From contig CAZTPX010000037.1 in NCBI GenBank assembly GCA_964615095.1, positions 5,930 through 69,929 of the forward strand: DNA of 64,000 nt, in the 5' to 3' direction. Below, one piece after another: positions 28,230 to 35,349 of the stretch. The number at the start of each line of letters is the position of its first letter. The first letter of the stretch is position 1. The notes under the pieces are model-generated. The model was not told where the DNA came from and did not search any database. It was given only the letters and a program-made list of their open reading frames with translations. Source of the stretch: JANXQG01 sp964615095 (lineage in GTDB: Bacteria > Planctomycetota > Planctomycetia > Pirellulales > Thermoguttaceae). A program made the translations under genes and the position numbers.

Positions 28230-28603
28230 GACCGCGTAGCGGTCACCTTTGAATAGCCTTTTATTGAAACGTACACAACAATATTGGGTTTTCTCGTGAT
28301 CGGGCAAGGTTTTGTATTGCATAGTTCTTCGACCGCGTAGCGGTCACCTTTGAATAGCCTTTTATTGAAACGTACGCAACAATATTGGGTTTTCTCGTGA
28401 TCGGGCAAGGTTTTGATTTGCATAGTTCTTCGACCGCGTAGCGGTCACCTTTGAATAGCAGGCAAGGTTTTGTATTGCATAGTTCTTCGACCGCGTAGCG
28501 GTCACCTTTGAATAGCCGCGGGTGGAGCGCAGCGCAACCCGCGGACTCGATGAATTACGTTGTGTGTGCCACGTAGTGGCACGACAGATTTCACGCCAGG
28601 TAC
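28230..28603. repeat. Tandem 101-bp REP-like array and end fragment of a RAYT element
   Basis: GACCGC-GTA-GCGGTC hairpins start at 28230, 28331, 28432 and 28489. The first three are exactly 101 bp apart; the last unit is shortened to 57 bp. The array ends with the same CCGCGGG hairpin, TGCCAC-GTA-GTGGCA hairpin and CAGATTTCACGCCAGGTA found at the 3' end of the transposase gene (26031-26092). It is therefore a partial, transposase-less copy of that element's end. Confidence 0.85.
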
Positions 28604-28665
28604 CATCGGCGACCGTCAGCGGCACGTGCATCGTTGATGCCAACCATGAGAAAGGTAAACGACCC

Positions 28666-30075
28666 ATGAGAACAGGTACGAAAGCAGTCTGCCACGCGGT
28701 CTTTCTGGTCGCAGTATCATGGAACATTCCCTTGGCGGCCCAGCCCTTGGATCTGGGCCGGTCATCGGTCGCTCAGGCCGAGGAGCCGGCGCTCCATACC
28801 CCCGACTCCCACGGTCGGGATCCACTTGTCGCCAACAGCGCCTGGTTTCGGGAATTCAAGCGGGATGTCAGCAGCGAACCCGCCGATCCCCATTCCGACC
28901 AGATGCTTGCCCGGCTTCGAAAAGCCAAGGGGACCATCGATGCGCAGTGGAGCGGCTCCTGGACTCCGTCCGATTGGAACTGGTACACTTGGCCCTTCCA
29001 GGTGGTGCGCGGTGACGTCGCTCCACTGACCATACCCGGCACTTGGGCGTACAATCCGGCCTCCAAGGGCCCCTATATCCTGCCGCCGGAACCGGTCGTC
29101 TACGAGAACAGGCGCGAGACCACTTACGCCACCGCGAAGTGGACCGACGGCGCCGACCACCATCTCTGCATTTACGTCCGCGACGAAGCAAGCGGCGGCT
29201 ATAAAGAGCTTTGGGAATACTATCAACCGTGGGTCACGCGCAGTGGCAAGCAGGTCACTGCCGTGGCGGGGGCCAGTTGGCGGAAGTTCGATCTTCTCCA
29301 CGGAGAGGTTCCCGCGGCCGGCGTGCCGGCCACGGACGCCGCCGGGCTGATAATCATGCCCTTGGTGGTGCGTTACGATGAAGTGGCTAGGGGCTCGATC
29401 AATCATGCCTTGCGGTTCTGTGTCAACAACTCCGATATCTCGCCCACTTTCAAATGGCCCGCCAGGACGGCCGCGGGCGCGTGGAACCCCGCAACGGGAA
29501 TGCCTTATGGCACGCGACTCCGCATCAAAGCATCCTGGTGGAAGGCCAGCGCCGATGCCGTCCTTGGCGCCAACACCCAAGCCCGGATCATTGGCGAGGC
29601 GATTCGCCGCTACGGTCTCGTCTTGGCGGATGGCTCCGGCGGTTCTACGATCCAGCTTCAAGGGGTGGCCGACATGCGCTGGGAAAAGACGCTTGTCAGC
29701 CGGCTGAATGCCATACCGGTAACGGCGTTGGAAGTTGTCTTGACGCCGCCCCTGCTTCAGATTGCCGGCCCGACCAATCTTCAGGTCGGTCAAGTAGGGA
29801 CCTGGACCATGACCTTCTTGCCCAAGGAGTCTCCGGTCGGCGAGGGGAGCACCATCAACATCTGGGATCAGAACAACAAGCAGATCCAATATCGCTGGGC
29901 AATCATCGATGAAGCCCATCGTACCGTTAGCGCCCAACGCAGCTTCAGTCAGCCGGGCGTCTATTCCATCCGCCCCTATGCAGAATGGAACTTGGGGTTT
30001 GGACCTTATCGCGTAACGGTGGGTCCTGTTCCAATGCAAACGAAGCCATCGACATCTCCGCCGCAACGTCAGTGA
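28666..30075 (+). CDS. Secreted protein of unknown function (conserved beta-rich family)
   Basis: From ATG 28666 the protein has 469 residues and a signal peptide (hydrophobic core 8-24). The central part, DAAGLIIMPLVVRYDEVARGSINHALRF, then GTRLRIKAS, AIRRYGLVLADGSGGS and ADMRWEKTL, matches a secreted family that I know from actinobacteria and myxobacteria, where the same block reads VRYDEV...HALRFT...RYGMIVADNG; it has no established function. The C-terminal 110 residues look like a separate beta-sandwich. No catalytic residues can be assigned. The mature protein is probably extracellular or periplasmic. Confidence 0.7.
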   Translation: MRTGTKAVCHAVFLVAVSWNIPLAAQPLDLGRSSVAQAEEPALHTPDSHGRDPLVANSAWFREFKRDVSSEPADPHSDQMLARLRKAKGTIDAQWSGSWTPSDWNWYTWPFQVVRGDVAPLTIPGTWAYNPASKGPYILPPEPVVYENRRETTYATAKWTDGADHHLCIYVRDEASGGYKELWEYYQPWVTRSGKQVTAVAGASWRKFDLLHGEVPAAGVPATDAAGLIIMPLVVRYDEVARGSINHALRFCVNNSDISPTFKWPARTAAGAWNPATGMPYGTRLRIKASWWKASADAVLGANTQARIIGEAIRRYGLVLADGSGGSTIQLQGVADMRWEKTLVSRLNAIPVTALEVVLTPPLLQIAGPTNLQVGQVGTWTMTFLPKESPVGEGSTINIWDQNNKQIQYRWAIIDEAHRTVSAQRSFSQPGVYSIRPYAEWNLGFGPYRVTVGPVPMQTKPSTSPPQRQ

Positions 30076-30267
30076 TCTGTCGGGAAGAAAAGAAGATGGG
30101 AGAAACGAATATAGAAGACGGCAGGAAGGCCGTCGTAGGCCGTGCGGAGCCTGGAGCTGACTCCGTGCTCCAAGGGCACGCCTGTTCACTCTTCTTTTCC
30201 CCCATCTTCTTTTCCTTCCAATTCATTCGTGTGATTCGTGCGATTCGTGGTTTCTCCCCGTTGCGGC

Positions 30268-30447
30268 TCACTCGCATTCGAGGTCCGCGAGCAATTTCGG
30301 GACCGTGGGCCTCTTCTCCGGGCTGTTGTCGATACACGGGGCAAGGATCTCGCGCCAGGGCTGTTCGACCGCCAGGGTCTTTTCCCTGTCGGTCCGGCCG
30401 GTAAGCATGAAGCCCACGACCCTGGCCCAGGCGTAGACATCGGCCCT
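30268..30447 (-). pseudogene. Truncated Ser/Thr kinase C-terminal remnant
   Basis: About 57 residues (ADVYAWARVVGFMLTGRT to PEKRPTVPKLLADL) match the last residues of the kinase at 31469-32734 almost position by position. The downstream flank (TTCGTGGTTTCTCCCCG) is duplicated too. The rest of the kinase is missing and the HNH gene abuts it. It is either the scar of a duplication or the tail of a second kinase. Confidence 0.8.
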
Positions 30448-30884
30448 TACCCGCCCCCGCCAATATCGGGCGGATGCTCTCCCATGATACACCACATGCG
30501 ACGAATGCGGACTAACTGCCGTCGATTTATGTGCAGGGTGGCGACAGTGGCTCGGCCAATTGCGGTTAGGCCAGCAATTTCCGTCGCCCCTTCAGCCCAA
30601 GCAAAGTGCTCTGTCCAAACGTCACGCTGTGGGTGGAAAAGAGGAACGTTTCGCCCGGAGGCTGGATCGGGGACCAAAGTACGGTCAGCTTTGAATCGGT
30701 TGCATGTGGGAAAGGCAAGGCAGAGGTTCTCTAAAACCGTCTCGCCACCTGAAGATCGCGGTGCGATATGTTCGAACTCGAAGGTGACGACCGTCAACTC
30801 CTCCGCGGTGCGGCAATACGCGCAGCAGTTCGCAAACTGCGCGCGGATCTCTCGCTGCAGATCGACGGGAACGTATACGCTCAC
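30447..30884 (-). CDS. HNH endonuclease (second module)
   Basis: A 145-residue HNH protein beginning at GTG 30884 with VSVYVPVDLQREIRAQFANCCAYC. FEFEHIAPRSSGGE holds the catalytic His, ENLCLAFPTCNRFK the second Cys group, and GLTAIGRATVATLHINRRQLVRIRRMW the conserved C-terminal helix of this family, which is frequent in cyanobacteria and planctomycetes. The GTGA overlap with the stop of 30881-31132 shows translational coupling. It lies between a kinase remnant and an intact copy of the same kinase tail, so the module was probably inserted there. Nuclease activity is likely; target unknown. Confidence 0.88.
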   Translation of the reverse strand: MSVYVPVDLQREIRAQFANCCAYCRTAEELTVVTFEFEHIAPRSSGGETVLENLCLAFPTCNRFKADRTLVPDPASGRNVPLFHPQRDVWTEHFAWAEGATEIAGLTAIGRATVATLHINRRQLVRIRRMWCIMGEHPPDIGGGG

Positions 30885-31132
30885 GTGCCTGTCACCTCGG
30901 CCCGCTGATGCCACAAGGTATACCGGGCGCGGGTCCTCACGAGGGTAAGTTGATCGGTCCGCGTCAAGAGTCGATCGAGTTCGGCCGCCTCATCGGACGA
31001 AAGTCGCCCTTCCCGGTTGCGCGCGATAAGTTCATCCAGCCGGGCCTGGATCGAAGGGGCCAAGATGCCCTCCGCCAATGCCTCCAGTTCACCGTTGCTC
31101 AGACCGAGCAGGACTTCCGGATCGTTGCTCAT
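30881..31132 (-). CDS. Small helical partner of HNH endonuclease
   Basis: An 83-residue helical protein. APSIQARLDELIARNREGRLS then DEAAELDRLLTRTDQLTLVR is shared with the orphan at 12818-13090 and more loosely with 8880-9173. The stop codon overlaps the start of the HNH gene by 4 bp. The repeated pairing suggests that it controls or delivers the nuclease. No DNA-binding motif can be identified by eye. Confidence 0.78.
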   Translation of the reverse strand: MSNDPEVLLGLSNGELEALAEGILAPSIQARLDELIARNREGRLSSDEAAELDRLLTRTDQLTLVRTRARYTLWHQRAEVTGT

Positions 31133-31468
31133 GATATCGGCCTTCCGTCGTGAAATGGGAAGTAGAATCCAGAAACCGGCGTTTGAAAACCGCCGCGTCG
31201 ACTCATTTGAATTGTACCACGCTGATGCGACGCATGCGAGGGCGCGTCAGTCGGAAAGGAGAAAACGGGGCCTTCTCGCCCGTTTTCGTAGCTCAGCAGG
31301 AGTTTTTGGGCTAGGCCTTCGTTCGTGACCGCCCATGACGTCCCAATCGCTAGTCCGCATCAGCGTTCCTTTCAACTTCCCTTCTGTCGGCCGGCGTTTT
31401 CGGCGCTCGCGGCCCGCCCCAATTCATTCGTGTCATTCGTGCGATTCGTGGTTTCTCCCCGTTGCGGC
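31133..31468. other. Gene-free stretch with hairpin and duplicated ATTCGTG motif
   Basis: No gene is visible. A perfect hairpin GAAAACGGG...CCCGTTTTC lies at 31261-31287. At 31423-31453 the motif ATTCGTG occurs three times in slightly varied form; the same block with its flank is at 30222-30252 and continues into the duplicated kinase tail. Confidence 0.6.
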
Positions 31469-32734
31469 TCAGACGCGTCCCAGATCTGCGAGCAATTTCG
31501 CAACCGTCGGCCTCTTCTCCGGCTGAAAACCGACGCACGGCGAAAGAATGGTCCGCCAAGGCTGTTCCACCGTCAGGGTCTTTTCCGTCTCGGTTCTACC
31601 CGTCAGCATGAAGCCCACGACCCTGGCCCAGGCGTAGACATCGGCGGACGGGTGGGCTGGCGCTCCCGTGATTTGCTCCGGCGGTGCCCAGGGCGCGGTG
31701 AACGCACCTTGAAACGTGTAGCCGGTAACGGGATTGTTCAAGAGCTTGCTGATGCCGAAGTCGGCAATCTTCCACACGTCGTCGCAGCGGAGAATATTCT
31801 GCGGTTTGATGTCGCGATGCACGATGTCGTGGGCGTGCAGGGCCGCCAGGCCGCTGAGGATGGCGACGGCCACCGCTTTGGCCGTCTCGGCGTCCAACGG
31901 CTTTCTCGTCTCCTCCTTCACTTCGTCGCCGCCGAGCAGGTCCCACAGGCTGCCGCCGTCGGCATATTCGGTGACCAACGCGTACTCGCTTGCCTGGCGC
32001 AAAATGTCCCGCACGACGAGAATGTGGGGGTCGGCGATCTGCCGCAGCCGGGCATAGATGTCCATCTCGCGGCGGATGGCCGCTTCATCCAAGGACTCCC
32101 CTCTCCCGCCTGCTGTACCCAGCAGGATGGGAGAGGGGCCGGGGGTGAGGGCTTGTTCCGTACGGACCTTCTTCACCGCCACGATGGTTCCCATTTCGGT
32201 GTCCAGAGCCCGATACACGCAGGCCATGCCACCCTTGCCGATTTCCTCCAGAAGATCGTACTTGCCGATCTTCCCCAGCCCCGGCGCTGCCGGCGCGACC
32301 GTGCCGAATCGTCTAATCTGCAATTCTGGGGCATATCCCTGCGCGTCGAGCGCATGGAGTTGAGTTCGCACTAGGCGCCGAAGTTCTTCCGCCGGCCAAA
32401 TCACGAGTTCTTCAAAACGCGGGCTCTCCGGACTGATCAGCAACAGTTTCGCCAGTCCGCAGGCCATCCGCTCCACGGCGGTGCAATCGCGTTTGCCACC
32501 CGACAAGCCGAGTTTGGAGCGTACGCCTTGGGAAAGCGCGGACGCCGACCGCAGGGCATGGCAGACCTCGGCGAAATAGTCGGCTTTCAACCCTAGGCCG
32601 ACGGCTTGCTGCTCCGTCTCGAAAGGCGGAATCTCCCAGCCGGGGATGATGCCGTGGAAACGATCGACCAAGGGCGATTCCAGGAAGGTCTCCGGCAGCC
32701 TGCGGATGAAGTCGGGACGCGCCGGCGCGAACAT
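31469..32734 (-). CDS. BrxL C-terminal part fused to a Ser/Thr protein kinase
   Basis: A 421-residue open frame. Residues 1-100 (FIRRLPETFLESPLVDRFHG, IIPGWEIPPF, LSGGKRDCTAVERMACGLAKLL) are the Lon-like protease end of BrxL. After about 150 a full protein kinase follows: KYDLLEEIGKGGMACVYRA, VAVKKV, HRDIKPQN, DFGISK and APPEQITG. Between the VAVKK lysine and helix C there is an unexpected LTPGPSPILLG-type insert encoded by a palindromic repeat (32096-32151). The frame is continuous with the brxL gene upstream except for one TAG at 32771-32773; twelve sense codons lie between TAG and this ATG. It could be expressed on its own or represent the back half of an interrupted fusion. Kinase motifs are intact. 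Confidence 0.75.
   Translation of the reverse strand: MFAPARPDFIRRLPETFLESPLVDRFHGIIPGWEIPPFETEQQAVGLGLKADYFAEVCHALRSASALSQGVRSKLGLSGGKRDCTAVERMACGLAKLLLISPESPRFEELVIWPAEELRRLVRTQLHALDAQGYAPELQIRRFGTVAPAAPGLGKIGKYDLLEEIGKGGMACVYRALDTEMGTIVAVKKVRTEQALTPGPSPILLGTAGGRGESLDEAAIRREMDIYARLRQIADPHILVVRDILRQASEYALVTEYADGGSLWDLLGGDEVKEETRKPLDAETAKAVAVAILSGLAALHAHDIVHRDIKPQNILRCDDVWKIADFGISKLLNNPVTGYTFQGAFTAPWAPPEQITGAPAHPSADVYAWARVVGFMLTGRTETEKTLTVEQPWRTILSPCVGFQPEKRPTVAKLLADLGRV
32096..32151. repeat. CCCTCACCCCCGGCCCC-type palindrome inside the kinase
   Basis: On the coding (minus) strand it reads CCTCACCCCCGGCCCCTCTC, then CATCCTGCTGGGTACAGCAGG, then GGGAGAGGGGAG: arms of CCCCTCTCCC with an inner CCTGCTG/CAGCAGG hairpin. 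This kind of palindrome is common between genes in many bacteria; here it is translated in frame. Confidence 0.85.
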
Positions 32735-32770
32735 GGGCTGGCCGTTGTGATAGCGCCGGTTCGCTTGCTG

Positions 32771-33739
32771 CTACAGATCGATGTTCGCCAGCAGCATCAG
32801 CCCGCATTCGGCGGTAGCGCAGCAATCGCCCCGCGCGTAGACGCCTTGCTCGAGGTAGCCTTTCAACTGGGCCTGGATTTCGTCGGTCTTCGAGAAGCGG
32901 ATGGACTGCGCTTCGTCGAGCACGAGCAGGTCGTACCGCGTGAGCAATCCAGGCGTCCTGCTTTGGCGGTTGTAGAACAGGACCGCCGGGCTTATCTCGC
33001 CGGCCGTGAGCCAAACGTGCCGGCTGACGTTGTTGTACACGTAGGATTTTCCAGACCCCGGCGGCGCCAACTCCATCATGTTGATGCGGTTGTGGGCGAT
33101 CGGGATCAGCCGGCACAGCAACCACATCTTCTCGTCTTCACCGTAGCGGGTGGGTTCATAGCCGAGGGTGCGGATGATCAAGTTCATCCATTCGTCGTCG
33201 GTGAACGCCTTGCGCGCATTGCAGAACGTTTCCAACGATACTCGGCCCGCTTGCATGGGCTTGAAGTCGATGATCCTGACGCCGCCGCCGTCCTCGGACG
33301 TGTCGTGACAGATCTTGGCCGCGCCCCAGGTACTGCCTTGCAGAAGTCCCTCGTTCTGAACGATCAAAGACTGGTCGATCGTCGCCTTTTTCTCATCGAG
33401 ACAGGGGATCGCGGCGAGGTAACGGGCCTCGCGGCCAAGCTTGACGGTCACGGAAATGGCGTCCAGGATTGTCAAGACCTCGCCTTGGGCCAGCTTGAAG
33501 AGGATGCGTTCCTTCTCGCCCTTGGCGGGCAGGTGTTTGGCAATGAACTCTTGCACCGCCCTTTCCAGGCTGGACGTCGTTTTCTGGGTCTTGGCGGTGT
33601 AGGTGACGATCCAGTCCATCACGTAGGACGGCACGTGCCGGTCGTCGCCGGAGACGCCCATCCGTCGGATAAGCCCCTTGTCTACCGCGAATTCGCCGAA
33701 GACCGAACGAATTTTGTCGTCCAACGTTTTGGATGTCAT
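32771..33739 (-). pseudogene. brxL: BREX Lon-protease-like protein BrxL, N-terminal ATPase part
   Basis: 322 residues up to a TAG stop. It reads as the N-terminal and AAA+ part of BrxL (Lon_2 family): DKGLIRRMGVSGDDRHVPSY, MELAPPGSGKSYVYNNVS (Walker A), SPAVLFYNRQSRTPGLLTRYD, LLVLDEAQSIRF (Walker B). BrxL is the predicted effector/motor of BREX phage-defence systems. The protein breaks off at LLANIDL, where normal BrxL runs on to FAP...DRFHG; that continuation follows in the same frame at 32770. So a single base change (e.g. CAG, GAG or AAG to TAG) probably inactivated it, or the stop is read through at low level. An AGGAG sequence precedes ATG 33739; pglZ ends 16 bp upstream. Confidence 0.8.
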
Positions 33740-33755
33740 TGTAGCACGCGCTCCT

Positions 33756-34607
33756 TCAAAACATGTTTTCAAAATCGGCCTGTTCGACCGTCCGTTCCAT
33801 CAGTCGTTTCGACCTCTGGACACGGAGCAATTCAACTCGCTGGGCTTCTGTGTCGGCGCGGGGCGAACGCTGTCGAACGGTCACCTCGACCGGCAAGGAC
33901 GCCCCCTCCGGGATGTTTTCGCCGCGCAGACTTATCTCGACCGAGGCATGTTGCCCAGGTTCGATCCGCGCGAACAGGCTTGTCGATACGGCGGGGCTGC
34001 CGGCGATCGCCGCTTGCACGGCGCCGTTGTAGATGGGCAGGACTTGCGCGTTCTGCAGACGGACGGTCAATCGCCAGAATCCGCCGTCAAACAAGGCCCC
34101 ATCGGGAACCGTCAGGACGGGCCATGCCATGGCGGCCCGATCGCCGAACCACTCAACCGCGGGAATAATGACCTCTTCAGGCAGCAGCCCGCCGTGCGAC
34201 ATGCACCAGCCCGAAACCGTATCGCGACCAAAACGGCGGCCTACCGCGGCCAAATAGCTCTTGGGCAGCGAGAGCCTTGCGCAGTCGAGGTACGCAATCG
34301 ATTCGTCCGCCAGATCTTGGGCGGCCGGCCTGCCCGCCACTTCCACGCACCGGTGACGGCCGTCGAGGCGTTGCCGGCCATGAGTTTCAGAACCCAGTGC
34401 CGGCCCGTACGTGAATCCATGATCGGCCGTCAGCAACACCACAGGCGGAGACTGATTCAAGCAAGTCAAGTCGCCGACCCAACGCGCCACTAACTCGGCA
34501 AGACGTCGAAAGATAACGGCAGATTCGTCGAATAGGACATGATACGGAATTGAACCCGGCTTAGGACCGGATGATAAATAACTTCCGTGTTTCTGCGAGG
34601 GTGGCAT
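33756..34607 (-). pseudogene. pglZ: Truncated PglZ, C-terminal alkaline-phosphatase-like part
   Basis: Only the last third of a PglZ protein remains. VVLLTADHGFTYGP carries the DHG metal-binding motif of the alkaline phosphatase superfamily; CMSHGGLLPEEVIIPAVEWFG is also typical of PglZ. The frame begins in a palindromic element (34578-34694), whose sequence supplies the apparent start MPPSQKHG; true PglZ sequence starts near YHVLFDESAVIFRRL (about 34555). Most of the gene is gone, so the BREX system here cannot be complete. It lies directly upstream of brxL, the usual BREX order. Confidence 0.8.
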
Positions 34608-34694
34608 GCCTTAAGTCTTCTAGGCTAGGCATGGCGGCGGCAAACATGCCTAGCTTAGAAGGTTTAGGCCATGCCACCCAAATCCGGAAGTTAT
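34578..34694. repeat. Nested inverted repeat at the breakpoint of pglZ
   Basis: Outer arms ATAACTTCCG (34578-34587) and CGGAAGTTAT (34685-34694) enclose inner arms GTGGCATGCC (34601-34610) and GGCCATGCCAC (ends 34677), with further pairing of CTTCTAGGCTAGGCATG with CATGCCTAGCTTAGAAG. The element marks the truncated end of pglZ. Confidence 0.85.
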
Positions 34695-34769
34695 TCGTCG
34701 GTCGCCGCTTAATTCATACTGTATACTGAATCAATGAGCACAGCCAATGGAATCAACGGAGGCTTAGTA

Positions 34770-34937
34770 ATGCCGACTTGTCCTGAATGCGAAGTTGAAG
34801 GGGTCGTTTGCGAGCTTCAAAAGGAGGGAGCGTGGAACACAGACTGGTACGGTCGGCTCACGTGGTATAGATGCACTACGTGTGGAGAGTACTTTGTCCA
34901 GCGAAACGACGACGAGGTCGAGATCTCAGCCGAGTAA
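34770..34937 (+). CDS. Small zinc-ribbon protein
   Basis: A 55-residue protein with two Cys-x2-Cys knuckles, CPEC (4-7) and CTTC (35-38), around a short beta-hairpin; a zinc ribbon is expected. GGAGG at 34758-34762, 7 bp before ATG 34770, favours this start over an ATG at 34734. It lies alone between the pglZ remnant and the convergent HIT gene. Function unknown. Confidence 0.7.
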   Translation: MPTCPECEVEGVVCELQKEGAWNTDWYGRLTWYRCTTCGEYFVQRNDDEVEISAE

Positions 34938-34959
34938 CGACACCGCGCGTCGCCATGAC

Positions 34960-35349
34960 TCACTTATATCGTCCTTTGCCCGGGATCACGTTGCGGACAC
35001 CGCCCGTTGGATCGTCAACATCGCCCGAGTATCGCGGGATGAGGTGGATATGTGCGTGCATCACGGTCTGTCCGGCCGTCGGCCCGACATTTACGCCGAT
35101 ATTGTAGCCCGCCGGTGCTCTGGTTCGGTCCAGCCGGTCTCGTACGATGCAAAGCAGACGGCAGATCGAGCGGGTTTCCCGAACGGTCAGCTCGAAAATG
35201 TCCGAGATGTGTCGGCGTGGAACGATCAGCGTGTGCCCGACGGTCACCGGATACGCATCGGCGATCACCAGCGCGAATCGATCGGATTCCAAAATCCTGT
35301 CCGCCGAGACATTGCAGAACGGGCAGGGCTCGTCAGAATAATCGCTCAT
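34960..35349 (-). CDS. HIT family nucleotide hydrolase
   Basis: A 129-residue protein of normal HIT size: CPFCNVSADRILESDRFAL at the start, GHTLIVPRRHISDIFELT, and the histidine triad MHAHIHLIPR (97-106) with GQTVMH before it. HIT enzymes hydrolyse nucleoside phosphoramidates or dinucleoside polyphosphates. The gene overlaps the 3' end of the helicase gene by 17 bp, so both are co-translated. A HIT protein coupled with a nuclease-helicase next to defence genes suggests handling of a modified nucleotide, but that is inference. Confidence 0.92.
   Translation of the reverse strand: MSDYSDEPCPFCNVSADRILESDRFALVIADAYPVTVGHTLIVPRRHISDIFELTVRETRSICRLLCIVRDRLDRTRAPAGYNIGVNVGPTAGQTVMHAHIHLIPRYSGDVDDPTGGVRNVIPGKGRYK

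Noticed and set aside
28230..28603. Possible CRISPR array
   Set aside because: Repeats are 101-bp tandem units with no unique spacers and no cas genes; they match the ends of the nearby transposase element.
32771..32773. TAG as recoded amino acid (pyrrolysine) in brxL
   Set aside because: No pyl genes or recoding signal are visible and the neighbouring pglZ is decayed, so a nonsense mutation is simpler.
32606..34168. Plus-strand frame across the brxL/pglZ region
   Set aside because: Antisense to recognisable BrxL and PglZ sequence.
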